The notes below the pieces were generated by a model. It did no database searches, had not been told where the DNA came from, and saw nothing but the letters and a program-made list of their open reading frames with translations. From the NCBI RefSeq assembly GCF_963576545.1, contig NC_083655.1, positions 3,013,182 through 3,077,181 of the forward strand: a stretch of DNA of 64,000 bases, written 5' to 3'. How positions within the stretch are numbered: the stretch's first letter is position 1; each line of letters opens with the position of its first letter. The DNA comes from Limanda limanda. Lineage: Eukaryota; Chordata; Actinopteri; Pleuronectiformes; Pleuronectidae. Below, piece by piece: positions 14,864 to 51,400 of the stretch. Both the position numbers and the translations under genes were made by a program.

Positions 14864-16261
14864 TGGTGTGGTGGGGGGGGTTGCTGCCAGATCGATGATG
14901 CCACACTTTCTTCATCACAGGCTGAGTGTGACCCCCATCGCACGGCTCCATTGTTGTTGATGGGGGGGGTCAGGAGCCCTGCAGAGTGGAATCAAAGGAT
15001 CGGTCTGTTACTCTCACTCCTTTTATTCCTCACAAGCTGAATCATAGAATCGGATTTTTCACCATATTTCACATTTCACTCTCCCTCCGACCAAGGTGGA
15101 GCCCACAGGAGAGACCAGGGCTGAGATAGAAGCTGCTTTATGATCTGACAAGATCTTTACTTGAAGTGATTCACATGTTTTAGTGTAAAATGCGCTTTTA
15201 AAATGTGGCTGAAAAGTTGGTGTTTCGCTAAAAACTAAATGTGACAAAGTGCAATGGAAGCTGTCTTAAGACAATTAAATATGATACACATTTAATATGT
15301 TAAAGATACAATATTATTATTACTTTTTAAGATTTAAACCTGATTCTTGACTTTATTCCCAAAATGCTAAATATAAATAAAAATATTCCTCCTCTTATTT
15401 TGTCTGATGTTTGAATATTTTTCTATATCTTGGCAATAATCCTAAAGAAAGATGAACAGAAAATGTTTGTTTACCAGTAAAAATGTAGAAAGATCTCGTA
15501 GAGAAACTATGAGCTGTCGTTCAATCTTCAGATGTCAAACATTTCACTACAAAAGGAGCATAAGTTTCTGCTTGTTCTCACCTGATCAATAAAGTTTGAC
15601 ATCACTGAGCCTCCTCCTGATGGATGGATGCATAATGGAGGAGAACTAAAGCTCCTCTCTCTCTCTCTCTCTCTCTCTCATTAACATTCCCCACAGTCAC
15701 CTTCAACAGTACATTTGCATGGTGGCGAGTGGCGGCGCTCAGCGGGGAGATGGATTTCTCTGTTCTCACGTTAGAATATTTGAATGTGTCATCAAAGTGT
15801 CAGCTCGTGAGCCGTGAGCTCCATCCCGGCGCTGGAAGGAGGAGGCGGAGGATAACATTAGCATACGCTGCCTCCCAGGAACCCACGCAGACAGGACTTT
15901 ATTGACTCGCTGCAGTGACTGTGGACCTTTGTGCCACTGGCAAGGAATAGAGATTGCAGAGTAGTCTGTGGCTGCATGTTGTGTGTCTGTGTGTGTCTCT
16001 GTGTGTGTGTGTGTGTGTTCCTTTCTCTGATTCAGTCACAGAGCTGTGATAAATCTCTCAAATCCTGGTTCTGTTCAAACACATCCCAAGAATCTCATCA
16101 CTGAGCTGCAAGAACACGTCAAAGCTGATTCACTAATAATTATTTATATCTTATATTTCATTAGGCTTCACTTTGGTAGTTATGAGGATGTTTATTTCAA
16201 GTTATGAACTGTCTTGTTTTGTTTTAGGTTGTTTTTCAGTTCTGCTGATTTGACGTCTTCT

Positions 16262-16612
16262 ACAACCCTCAGAGGTTTATTGCATGATTTTCTTTGTGAG
16301 TAGATTTGGACATTTATAGGGTAAATAAAACCCTTATTTTAAAGATTAGATAGTGATTAATAAATATTTATAATAAGAATTATTCTACTTCAGTTGTTTA
16401 TCATTGCATTCAACATTCATCATGTCAAAAAGATTTATAATCCTCAGAAGTTTATTGCATGATTTTCTTTGTGAGTAGATTTGGACATTTATAGGGTAAA
16501 TAAAACCCTTATTTTAAAAATTAGATAGTAATTAATAAATATTTATAATACGAATTATTCTACTTCAGTTGTTTATTATTGCATTCAACATTCACCATGT
16601 CAAAAAGATTTA
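16262..16612 (+). repeat. 175-bp tandem duplication
   Basis: TTTATTGCATGATTTTCTTT begins at 16276 and again at 16451, and the two units match almost base for base through CATGTCAAAAAGATTTAT. Only a handful of differences are seen, so the duplication is recent. Confidence 0.92.
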
Positions 16613-18059
16613 TCACCCGAGGAGGATTTATTCTCAGTGCTCCTTGAAAAGTGAGACAACTTTTCATCAAAAGACATAAATCACTGAAATATTCCGTCCT
16701 CCTTGTTCTCACTTGTAATTAATAAGCGTGTGTGTTACTTCCTGCTCTGGTTTACTTGGAAAGTGGAGTCGAGTTTCACAGAACCAGACAGTCAGTCACC
16801 AGCGGCTCAGTCGCTGCCTCCGGCCTCGCACCTGTTGTCCCAAACTCCAGCACACGAAAATAAAAGTGTGAGCAGCGTGAACAGGCCCGACCCAACCACC
16901 CCCCCCCCCCCCGACCCGACCACGACATCTGATCCAGTGGTGGCCAACAGCTGCACCAAACACACATTCCACGATCGCCCTGCATAGAGGCAGAGGAATG
17001 TCTAACTCCAGTGGCTACACAACACTGAAGCTACGTTCACGTCTTAAAGGCAGAGTTTTAGTTTCAGAACTCTTCGGCTGCGTTGTTGTCTGGACGGGCA
17101 ACAACTGAGATGTTTGGAAACCTGAGGATTGTGGGTAGTTTGGTACTTCTTCTTGAAGTTGAAATTTTAAGTTGATACCATGCAAACTTGTGGCTTCTAC
17201 CTCTGATGGTTAAAATATTACGGCTGATGATCAAAATCTATCCTCAGAAAAAGAATGGGAGATTGGAACTATGCAGTGGATCTCGATAATAATCGTTGTC
17301 AATGTGGGAGTGAAAGAAACAAAACCTGAACTCACACACGTTTCCGTTGCAGACTAAATTCTTCGCCCGAGACGATTCTTTCAGGCACTTAAATCAATTT
17401 GGGGGGAAAATGTGCTGTGAACTTAATGAGGAACCAAAAAGAAAATCCAACACACGAGCTGCGAGTTGCTGCTTTCTTCCGTCGCTGATTTATCTCAAAC
17501 ACAAAACTGCAGTTAACACCCGGAGAAGTTGATGAGAAAAACAGTTTGATTTCAGGTCTGCACCAAAAAAAAACCAGATTGGAAAACTCAGGAGTAATTT
17601 GGCCGCAGATGAGAAAGTAATATCTATACAACTGAGCTGCTTCAGGGAATGTGTGTTGTTTTGCTTTCTGTTGGGCAAAGTGTGTGTGAGGCACGCAGCG
17701 CCAGTCAACCGAGCAGGAACTTATTACTCCTTCCTGTTCTCCCTGAGCTGTGAAAGTGACTAACATTTAATTTGTTGTCGTCAGTTTCTTTGGTACAGAA
17801 AAGTTTTTTCTCAAGTCTTAATAAATCACAACTTTAACATGTTTTCGAACGGTCAGAAAGGAAAGTTTCCCTCTGCTTTGCCTTTTTTGCAAGAATTAGA
17901 TGAGGATCATTCTCATGTGTTTATGCTGAATGTGTAGCTGGAGGCAGCAGCTTCACATTAACTCTATTTAAAGTTCCTGATGCTTCTGAAAGAGAACACA
18001 CACACACACGTTGGTAAGGAGACACCAGAGTCCAAACAATTCACATTTAATGCCCTGGG

Positions 18060-19594
18060 CTTTATTGTCTTATTTTAGTGAGAGTTCTGTCACATTTTTT
18101 TAGTCTTTTCAGCCTCCAGGTGGGACAAGTAAACCTCAAGGATATATCCTGCCATTGGACTGGGCATTCAGATTCTGACAAAGACGAGAAGCACTACTAA
18201 GTAATGCTGCCTTTGTGCCTAACTCTTCACAGAAGAGAGAACATTAAATTCCCCAAAGGAAGGCACCCAATACTTGTGGTTTTTGGCCTTGCAGCCGTCT
18301 GGAGATTCTTTTTTCAAAGAAAAAAAAAAAAAAAAGAAGAAAGAAAAAGGGGAAAGAGAGGAGAGAAAATGTGTCGTTCTCTCACAGCCCCTCCGTCCCC
18401 CGTCATTAGCATTTTTTGTTTTTAAAAACTGGAATGATGAAACACGTACAGCGATCACTGCCCATTCACCTCCCTTATCACCTATGCATGAACAAGTAAC
18501 AAATCAACAAATGAAGTCTTTCAATAAACGAATAGCTTACAATCAAGTTTACCACAAGAACGAGAAAAAAAAAATTACAAAAATAACTCATTTTTTTGTT
18601 TTACAAAAACGTTTGTGGGTTAAAACAAATAGAAAAAGGGGGTTGACTCCGCTTGCATGAAAAGGACGACCCCTTTGAAAACAAAATACAAAAGCAGCAT
18701 TAGGATATTTATCAAAAACCATGAACAAAAACATCACGACAAAAAAAATAGTGCTTTAATCAGAAGCAGCAAAGGCTTCTGGGAAGAGACTTCATCCCTG
18801 TTTTGTTACTTGTGGTTGGGACAATGCTGATGAAAACTCCCACAGTCACACCACCTCCTCTTCCTCTTCCTCCTCCTCCTCCTGGCTCTCCTGGTCTGGA
18901 TGTATGTCACCATTGATTTTCACATGATTGACAGAGAGAAGCACAGGGACCCAAAATAAATGTGTTTTGTGTGTCTGTGTGTGTTTGTGTGAAGGGGGAG
19001 GGACCTGCTTTGTGTTCACAATATACAAAAATACCCAGGAGTCCGTAGCTACCTAACATTTACTACAGCACATGAACCAACAAAGGTACAGTGTACAAAT
19101 AAAAAAAACAAAAACAAACCAAAAAACAAAAAAACTGTAAACACAGCACAATAAATAGATAAAAACAGCAGGCTCCGCACCATGCACGTGATAAAACTCC
19201 TCTCTATACAACTCCCACATCTCTCACACTCGCCACAAGATACTTGGCTCGTATTTTTTTTTCCTTTAAGTTTGACTCCCAAGTGCAAAACATCACAAAT
19301 GGACAGTTCTGTATTCAAGTAATATATATACAGGGGATATTACAAATATGTAGTTACTGTACAGATCATAATTTTGCCATATTCATAATTTACAGATGTC
19401 AATCTTTTACTTTTAACAGTAACAAAAAAACCAAAACAAAAAAAACGGTTAAAAAGTATGAGAGATGAGAATTGCAAGCGAGCGGCCGCAGTCGCCCGGC
19501 GTCCTGTCGCCTGCACCAGAGTCCTGCTGTCCCTTTGCATTCCCGATGCTACGATGCACAGCACCTAAAGAGGGGACTCCTCCCTGCACCGCTA
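18060..19594 (-). other. epc1: Probable epc1 3' untranslated region
   Basis: AT-rich sequence downstream of the epc1 stop with no coding signal. A minus-strand AATAAA hexamer lies at about 18061-18067, next to a (CA)n tract, and is the best candidate poly(A) signal. The region also holds an A15-type run at 18320-18335. The true end is inferred; transcripts would settle it. Confidence 0.4.
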
Positions 19595-43259
<23,665 letters not shown>

Positions 43260-43756
43260 TTTGTCAAAAAATGAAGAAGAAAGCAGATCACAAATCTACT
43301 GGATCCGCTCGGAGCAGCAGCAGCTCCGCCTCATGGAGGAGTCCGTGGCGGGGTGTTGGAGTCAGCCGGTCCGGTGGAGGGCAGGCTCGGGTCCGTGGCA
43401 GCGCGATCAGAGCCGGGGCAGGCCCGGGTCTCGGTCGCTCTCTGTCGGTCTCTCGCTCCCCTAGGCTCCGCTGGTCCTCCCCCGGTTCAATACGCCATGG
43501 CCAACATGGCGGACATTACAAACTCATGCAGCTCTTCTGTGCAAGCAGCCCAACCCCCTCGATCACGGGAACAGCCATTCCCACGCAGGTTCGCACGCGT
43601 GCGCGCTCGCTAGGCCCTTGGGGGAGGTGGGGGGGGCGGTGGGTGAGAGAGGGGGGGAGAGAGAGAGAGAGGGTTGGGGGGGTGCTGATGAACTTCCCAG
43701 GCTCCGGATGTTCTCATCCTGTAATAACCCGGGATGATGATGCCCACATTATTGCA

Positions 43757-44390
43757 CTATTGTTTTTTCTTCAGCTGTTTAGATATATATATTTTATTTT
43801 CTATTTTTAATATTCTATTTTATTCAAATTTGTTTTTTCTTGGGTTGTAATTACTTGAGCATTGCTAGAAGAGAGCCTGTGACTCAAGCATTTCATTGCC
43901 AGCGACTGCTTAATGTTATTGTTTTCTTCAGCTGTTTAGATATATATATTTTTTATTTTCCATTTTTAATATTCTATTTTATTCAAATTTGTTTTGTTTT
44001 GGTTGTCATTATTTGAGCATTGCCATCGACTGCTTACTGTTATTGTTGTGAATTTCAAAATAAACTCTTGAATCCTGAATATTTATTCTTTTACGTTGGA
44101 ATAATCATGAATAAATATAAAAACACAACCGGACTGCAACAAAGATATATATTTAAAGATATATATTTAGATGTATATATTTTATTTTCTGTTTTAAATT
44201 TTTGATATTCTATTTCATTGTTATTCTATTTTATTATTTTTTATACTATTTCTATTTTTATTTTATTTGTTTGGGTTGAAATTACTGAGCATTGCTTAAA
44301 GAGTGTGACCCAAGCATTTCATTGACAGTGACTATTTCATGTTATCTGTTCATTTGACAATAAAAAATCTTGAATCTTGAACACCTCACC
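43757..44390 (+). repeat. Three diverged AT-rich tandem copies upstream of epc1
   Basis: Phrases TTCAGCTGTTTAGATATATA, TTAATATTCTATTTTATTCA, GAGCATTGC and CAAGCATTTCATTG recur in three blocks starting near 43757, 43916 and 44145. The last block ends with GACAATAAAAAATCTTGAAT, typical of a retroposed 3' end. Copies are 80-90 percent alike by eye. Confidence 0.7.
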
Positions 44391-45593
44391 GTTTCCAGGT
44401 GAACGCCCCCCCCCCCCCCATTAAAGTCAGGAATAGTGTCTTCATCCTAACTTTCCAAGGTCACACTAAAAGGTCAAACGTGTGTCCTGTGTTAAAATGA
44501 ACACCCAATTCAATTATCATATGACACGTTCCCTTCATTTAGATTCAGTGGTTTTGCAAATGTCGCCATCCTGTGGTGCAGAGAGCAACCGTCATGTTGT
44601 GCTTCACTTCCATGTTCCAGTCAAACAGGTTCAGACAAGGCTGGAGCACTGTGTGAACATTCCCTCTGTAACCGTCCTTTGTCTTACACAGGGAAGTTCA
44701 CTCACGTACTATGACATAATGTTGTGTAACAAATTTAAAGGGGTATGAGGAAATTAAGCTTATTTCCTTTAAGGCCTGCAAACTGAAAATATGACGCTTA
44801 CAGTACAATTGGCAAGATACCAAAAGGTAAACAAATACAGCCAGAGAGAACATTCTGAAACTACCCCACACTCTGTAGTCATCAAGTCATAAACAAGAGC
44901 AAAGTCCTGGAGGAAATGACTGATGCTCTTTTGTAATTATGAGTCTGGCCATTAACAATACTTATGCAATGGCGACAAAATAGTTTACTGTTCACTTTCT
45001 TGTGAACCGTAATCCCAGAGCCGCCTCGCCTTCTTGTTCGTCATAAAATCAACACAGTCGTCTTCTGCTGCTGCCGCCGAAACTGTGAATCCTGAGAGAT
45101 GCCACCACACATGCCTGAAGCACTGACAAGCTGCTTACATTATTCTTAATATTCAGGCTACAACTGCTGCACACTTTTATCATATATTTACATTTGAGTT
45201 AAATGCAACAAGTAGCCTGCAAAAAAAAATGTCATTTTAATTTGGTTAGTGTGTGCAGAAGCCTTGACATTGAGCAGTGCACACATCATCTCACCAGAGT
45301 TCTTTGAATATTACAGCTCCCGGCCTATAATGTCAGAGGGAAAAAATAGTAGTATACCAAGTAAAAATCAATATGAAAACAATTTATCTAATCTAACTCT
45401 TGCTCAACTTGCTGCCTGCAAGATGAGAGTACGATAATTCAAAGTATTATGTCCAAAAATCAGTCGTTTATCCCTGATTAGATAAAGTTGCATTGCAAGA
45501 GAGCTCAAGTCCCAGTGAATAGAAAGACACAAACAAATGTTATGATTCGCTTATCAATAAAACAAATTTGCTGGTAAAAAGTTTGCAAATTAG

Positions 45594-45842
45594 CGCCTCA
45601 GGCAGTAGAGCAGGTCGTCCACTAACCAGAGGGTTGCTGGTTCCATCCCTGGCTCCTCCGGTATGTTTGCCAAAGTGTCATGGGGTAGACAACGAACCCA
45701 AAAATTGCCCATGTAAGCACTGCTGTATGAAAGTGTGAACGGATGGATGTGACCTGTATTGTGAAGTGCTTTGAGTGCACAACACACCAACACTGAATAC
45801 TCTGAGTACCAGTTATCAGCATATACAAGGTGTAAAGATAAA
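45594..45842 (+). mobile_element. tRNA-derived SINE
   Basis: A head reading GTAGAGCAGGTCGTCCAC with a box-B-like GGTTCCATCCC, followed by CCAAAGTGTCATGGGGTAGA and a tail with GTGCTTTGAGTGCA. It belongs to the same family as the reversed copy at 52704-52975 but is more diverged. Ends are approximate. Confidence 0.7.
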
Positions 45843-45914
45843 GATAAATACGTAGGGGTGGTTTTAGTGGTTTGCCCCACTGTGCATCACAACCTCAACC
45901 TTTAGCTTCCTGAT

Positions 45915-46320
45915 TTTTTACCTCAAGAGCTGCTTTCAGACATGCACTGAACTCCGGATAATCCCCTGAAATCATCCTGAGGCACAGTATGCTAGAATGC
46001 AACTGTCAGAGTCAGTTGGACCAGACATTGTTGGAAGTTTTTCTGCCAGACCCCTGTCAAAACTACAGAGAATGTCTGAGAGAGCCCACAGAGAGGGGTC
46101 CTACATGTAGAAGATGTCAGCTTGGATAACGAGATTCAAGCGCTTCTGCCGATACAGGCCAACCCTGATGTTGTAAACAGAAATGTGATTTTTGCAGTGG
46201 AATAAACATGTCGAGTCCTGTCTCCTGCATGTTTCCCAAGACTCCACCCCTCACCTGAACGCCTTGGACATCTTCCTGTTATTGTGAAAGTACCTGACCC
46301 AGAAAAATCTCCTTAATAGA
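45915..46320. repeat. Probable dispersed repeat
   Basis: Non-coding sequence opening GAGCTGCTTTCAGACATGCA, a phrase I associate with an interspersed fish repeat. No terminal repeats or target duplication were found, so class is unknown. Confidence 0.3.
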
Positions 46321-46905
46321 TTATTCACAAGTGAAAGTCCAGACCCAGTTGTTCGGGCATTTTCCGGTGGTGACAAACGAGAGCTCAACATATATAAATA
46401 ATACATATCCTAGTATTTCATCAGAGTGGAACAGGAAATTCAAATAACCTGTAGGGCCGGGAGAGGGTTCCTGTCGGCACGGGTGACTGATCCAGGCGTC
46501 GCCGGCTGGCGTGATCATCATCATCATCCATCCGGGAGCAATAGGCTCACAGCTGAAGACCATAATGGAGGCCTGTGAAACAGAGCAGCAAGAGACACAG
46601 GCTAATATCAAAGAAATATTGTTAATCAGGTCAAAATACATTACACAGTATAACATGAGAAATATCCAAGCATTTCTTGAAATATTTTCCTTTAGTTACA
46701 GTAGTAAAGGGAATATAGAGTTAGAGATTTGACAATTTGCTCCAAAAATACTCAGTTAATATCACATTTAATTATTTAGCAGTTTTAATGTCAATTTGAA
46801 TGAATCCACACGCCCCTGCCTCCTCACTGGGTTTAATCAGAACAAGTTTAGTTGCTACGAGTCCACATTAGTACAAACCCACATATGGAGGAGAAGAGAG
46901 GGGGT

Positions 46906-46927
46906 AAAAAAAAAAAAAAAAAAAAAA
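46906..46927 (+). repeat. A22 homopolymer run
   Basis: Twenty-two adenines before a GC-rich block. It is not preceded by a poly(A) signal or recognisable retrocopy. Confidence 0.9.
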
Positions 46928-47276
46928 GATCAAGACATGGCAGAAGAACCACCAGCAGATCCCGGGATCCTCTGGAGGTGGACGCCGAGCCTGCCTCGCC
47001 ACGGAGCCGGTCACCGAGCAGCTTTCCCCGGGGAGATAATTCCCTTTGGAGCCCGGAGATCACACACAGCTGTTTGCTCAACGAGGCTAGCTGGGGAGCT
47101 AACAGCTAGCTTAGCCCACTTAGCCTGACCCTGCGCCATTTACAGACACACGCTGCCGACACACTTTAACACAACACCAACTTGTGCACAATCACACACT
47201 CGTTTCACGTTCGAGTGAGTGGAGACGTGGGGTGAGCGATGAGTTATCAGGAGCCGGAGTTTGTGTTTTAACTTAC

Positions 47277-47338
47277 CTGCTGCTAGCGAAGCCACAGGGG
47301 AGGAGGAGGAGGATGGCTGCTCTTCCTCTGGTTGTCAT
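47277..47338 (-). CDS. Possible first exon with signal-peptide-like sequence
   Basis: A minus-strand ATG opens MTTRGRAAILLLLPCGFASS, which has the charge-hydrophobic-small pattern of a signal peptide, before a consensus GTAAGT donor. It sits in a GC-rich block with repeated GCTAGC/GCTAAC words, as is common in fish 5' UTRs. Joining to the acceptor at 46572 gives a stop after 17 more residues, so either the partner exon is different or this is a non-coding transcript. No family recognised. Confidence 0.25.
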
Positions 47339-47635
47339 GCTAGCGCGATGCTAACACTCGTTAGCTTCCCTCAGGTCGTCTCTCAGGAGGAGGATGATCG
47401 GTTCCTTCTGGTGGTGTCACAGCGGATCGATGGAGTGAAGCTGAGGAAGAGGAGGACAAGTCCTGGCGATGAAGGTAAAACTTAGACACTTCGGTAAAAA
47501 CACACACACACACACACCAAACTGACCACAAGACACTCTGCAGGAGCGTTCTGATTGGACGCTGAAAGCCACCAATCACCTGTGGAGAGCTCCGGGAGGC
47601 GATGAGCTCATTGGTCCCCCACCCCGCCCACCCAG

Positions 47636-47712
<77 letters not shown>
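47636..47712 (+). repeat. (AAT)n microsatellite
   Basis: About 25 AAT units, continuing into imperfect ATT/AAT-rich sequence to about 47840. Poly-isoleucine ORFs on both strands are artefacts of this tract. Confidence 0.96.
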
Positions 47713-48440
47713 GCAGTAACAATAACATTATTATTATTAATAATATTTATAATAATAATAATATATAATTTGAAGAAGATCAACCGTAATAACAACAAAA
47801 CCAATCATAATAATAATGTTATTAATAATAACTAAAATAATTAGAATAACTTCAATAAGAAGAAGAATCATATGCATTAAGAATGAGAAAAAACTAGGCT
47901 ACAAATAATTTATTTAAATACACAGGAAGTACTTAATAATAATAAATATAGCACTTGCAATACTACTATTGTTACCTTGACCATACCTCTACTTACACTA
48001 GTACTACTATTCGACTACTACTACGATTAATGACAATAACAAATACATACATACAAGAATACTTGTATTACAGTTCAGTGTTTAACATGAATGCAAAAGT
48101 AGAAGAGCAATAGTTAAAAAATAAAAAACAAATTAGCTATGACTGAATAGTAATGATCCTAATATTACTCATCATCATCATCACTGTCATCGTTGTTATT
48201 ATTATATTGCAGTTCAGGGCTAAAATGTTGCATTTAAATGTAGGAAAACAAACAGCTACTAATAATATATATTTGCATATAATTCAATAGGAAAATGAGA
48301 CTTGTTTATGATTTATTGATGCCACTCACAGACCAGTGATGTGATGTAACAGCTGCAGTGCCCTCTCCAAAAATGATTATTGTGTTATGTCACTGTCTCC
48401 AGGGCTTGTGGTGGTCACCTCCCTCCGCCCCTCCAGACGT

Positions 48441-48540
48441 CCTCCCTCCCTCCCTCCCTCCCTCACCCTCCTCTCCTCCCTCTCTCCCTCACCATCTCTC
48501 TCCCCCCTCTCTCCCTCACCATCTCTCTCCCCCTCACACG
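48441..48540 (+). repeat. CCCTC-rich low-complexity tract
   Basis: Tandem CTCCCTCC and CTCACCATCTCTCTCCCC units. Pyrimidine-only on the plus strand, so a purine-rich H-DNA type tract is possible. Confidence 0.85.
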
Positions 48541-50037
48541 AGTCTTGTCGCAGCACAGCCTCCTCCGCCTCCTCTGACGCTTTTTATTTTTCTGCAACGT
48601 GCATTTCTCATGATCAGACACGGATGAAAGAGAATGCTGCATGGTGGAAGCATATGGAGTCATTTTCTCGGATGCTGCTCCCCCCATCCACAACACCACC
48701 ACCACCACCTAGTGAGTGCCTGCCCAGTGACTCTGGAAGTGGAGGAGGCACCGCTGTGATTAATATTGCTTTGCTAGTCTCCCAGCAAGGTCATCAGCAG
48801 CCATCTGTAGGCAGTGGAAAAACCCTAATCTCCATTTAGATGTGAGCGTTCCATTGTTTCTCTGTGCTTACACGACTCAGCCCAGTGCACTGGCAAAGTG
48901 GCTGAGCACAAACACTTGCAGAATTTATTTTTTTGCTGCACCCTATATTGCACAATCTAAAACCTGCAGTGCTCACGTTGATGGAGTCACAGGTGTCTCA
49001 GGGTATAGCGCAGAAGAGTCTGCTGTTTCATGCTGCTGTCAGAAACAGCATCTTCTATGACTGGGTTGAATTCTAAATGAATGGGAAGTTGCCTCATCAC
49101 TTCCAGCAGGGTGTCACTTTCCTCTGGTCTCATCTAGAGGGCAGTGGAGACCCACGCTCAGACCCGAGCCTCGGCTGGCGTTCCAGTGCAGATCCCTCAC
49201 CTCACCACCTCCTGCCTGCTGAGACCCATGTGACACCGCTGACTGAACATTGTCAGCATGCACGGCACAATATTCCTTGCATAGGTCTTGCAGAATATTA
49301 CACTATGTGCAATTAGCTTTCATGGATTTTAATAATGTGGGAGCATTAAAAAGGACAAGTGTGAGAAGCAGTGTATGTGTGTGTGTGGGGTGTGTGTGTG
49401 GGGGGGATGATGCTGTTTTGAATTTGTTTGTGTGCAGTGCTAGAGGGAATGGTAGGAGCCCGGCGGTCCGGGGTTGAGATCAAAAGGAGCGACTCAGACA
49501 TCAACACCACCGCCGCCAGCCCCCCCCCCCCACTCCCCAAACAAGTTGGACCAACTGCTGACAGCAGCTGAGATGAAGGATGCTGTTGTATCTCTGCACT
49601 TCAGGACATGGAGCTACACGACGTGGATCCAAATCCAAATCCGAGCTCTCACTGTTCTCTGTGTTCTGGTCTGACAGTTGCTGTGATGGCTCTTTTGTAG
49701 ATGGGGCTTCTCCGTCTGCACCAAAGTGGAAATATACTCATTCAGTCTCACATTGCTGGTAAATCAAAGGCTGGTAGTGATCAAGCATGATGACTTTTGA
49801 ATTTTCTCGCCGTATGAATTAGCAAACAACACCACATGTAAGAATTCGTTCATCCTCTGCTCTCACTTTTTCCTCCTCCTGTTAGCTCTGTGCCATATTT
49901 ACAGTCGGCTCTTGTTTCACCGTGTGAGTTGTCAGAATGTTCCCTGCGCCAGTGTCACCGAGACAAATTCCTGCGTTTTACTCCACAGCCGTCTGAGTGA
50001 CAGACAGGAGAGGAGGATGTGTGTGGACAGGTCTCAC

Positions 50038-50199
50038 CCTGTTTCCAGCGTCTCTCTCTGGAAGCGGGCGAACTCCCCTTGCGGTCACGGATGCTGGTGA
50101 GCAGTTTCCATAGCAGCAACACAGCCACACCCAGCAGCACCACCACAGAGGCTGATAACACTGCGGTAATCAGCGTCACGTCTGGACCTGATGGGCGTG
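50038..50199 (-). pseudogene. Integrin transmembrane and cytoplasmic exon remnant
   Basis: Reads PSGPDVTLITAVLSA, a hydrophobic membrane helix, then WKLLTSIRDRK, the membrane-proximal integrin tail. Extra G residues in a GGGG run shift the frame before EFARFQRE. A CAGG|GTGAGA donor follows. The next exon (NPxY motifs) was not found downstream. Confidence 0.85.
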
Positions 50200-50574
50200 C
50201 TTGAGAGACACGGGGAAGCCATAGCTCTTCATCAGAAACAGACTGTCCAGATTGATTTCAAAAATGTGTTTCGGCGCGAGCAGCACTAAGTGGATTACAA
50301 TACACAGACCACTTAAAGTAATATCAGAGAGCTGCACATGATAAACTACGTTGTCAATTTGTGTGGGTACAGAGGGGGGCAGCATGCAAAAAGAGAACAT
50401 TTAAGGAATTTAATCTCTCAGACAAGTTTCTCTGCTTGAGCCGCACTTTGTGTTTAAGTATCATGAAATATGGACGATGAATTTGTCTCAATAAAGAAAA
50501 CCCTCCGTAGAGCTGCCTTAACTGACACAAGTTACTGAATTGTTGTCGATGTTTAGGTGCAGTCGTGAAAAGAA

Positions 50575-50800
50575 TCAAGATAATAACTTTGTTCAGGAGC
50601 TACATGGGCACGGATGGAGTCGTCTTTTTGTCCAAGTCTCAGCAGGAAGGGCACTCTGCAGCCGTCCACCTCAACACGAGGGCCTGAAGAGGAGGTTACT
50701 GTTGCTAGGACACCAGCCGGACCCCTCGGAGTGAGGCTCAGGTGGGCACACCTTGTCTCACACTCCCTAGGATTCAAGCCTCGTGAGAAGGCCCTGCACA
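50575..50800 (-). pseudogene. Integrin beta-tail domain remnant
   Basis: One open frame reads MCRAFSRGLNPRECETRCAHL and later DGCRVPFLLRLGQKDD. The C-x-AF..G...C...CAH pattern resembles the ITGB7 beta-tail. It may span two original exons with the intron read through. Confidence 0.6.
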
Positions 50801-50893
50801 TGATGCCTGCTCTGTGGAGAAGAAGCATCAGCGTGGAAACAGTATCAGGACGTCAATGAGGACAGAGAAGTCATGTTGAGTTTTTAATAAAAC

Positions 50894-50896
<3 letters not shown>

Positions 50897-50959
<63 letters not shown>
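50897..50959 (+). repeat. (TA)n microsatellite
   Basis: About 31 pure TA units, followed from 50960 to about 51280 by CATCC-rich low-complexity sequence with TTCCCTCATCC phrases. Confidence 0.95.
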
Positions 50960-50962
<3 letters not shown>

Positions 50963-51400
50963 AACCAACATCCCCTCATCATCCATTCATCACCCTTCCC
51001 TCATCCGCACCTGAATCCCTATATCATCCTTCCCTCATCCCTATACACATTCATTCATCTGTTTTTCCCCTCATCCCTCATCCCTTCATCCTTCCCTCAT
51101 CTCTATACACATTCATTCATCCGTTTTCCCCTCATCCCTTCATTCTTCCCTCATCGCTACCCGCATCTCCTCATCATCCTTCCCTCATCCATTTATCATC
51201 CTTCCCTCATCCTTACCTGGATCCCTTCATCCTCCTTTCCTTACCCCTACATCCCTTCATTCTCTCGTTCCTCTTCCCTTCTTATTCAATTTGGTGCATT
51301 CCTCTTGCATGTCTCGTTCCAGGTACTTGGGGTCACCAGTGGTCACCAGTTTATTCTGCATACATCAATTTCCATATTGTTGGGGCGTGGTCCTGGTCAC

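Larger units (their letters stand above)
44391..47276. other. Intergenic stretch between epc1 and the integrin relic
   Basis: Holds a SINE, a probable dispersed repeat, an A22 run and a GC-rich block from 46930. A minus-strand frame at 45090-44985 reads AEDDCVDFMTNKKARR and ends at TAA, which looks coding in style, but no partner exon fits it and I recognise no family. Confidence 0.5.
47339..50037. other. No gene supported; microsatellite-rich intergenic sequence
   Basis: Contains the (AAT)n tract, AT-rich sequence and a CCCTC tract. The final cytoplasmic exon of the integrin relic (NPxY-containing) should lie here if present, but I could not find it. Confidence 0.55.

Noticed and set aside
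47361..47835. Poly-isoleucine ORFs on both strands
   Set aside because: Translations of the (AAT)n microsatellite.
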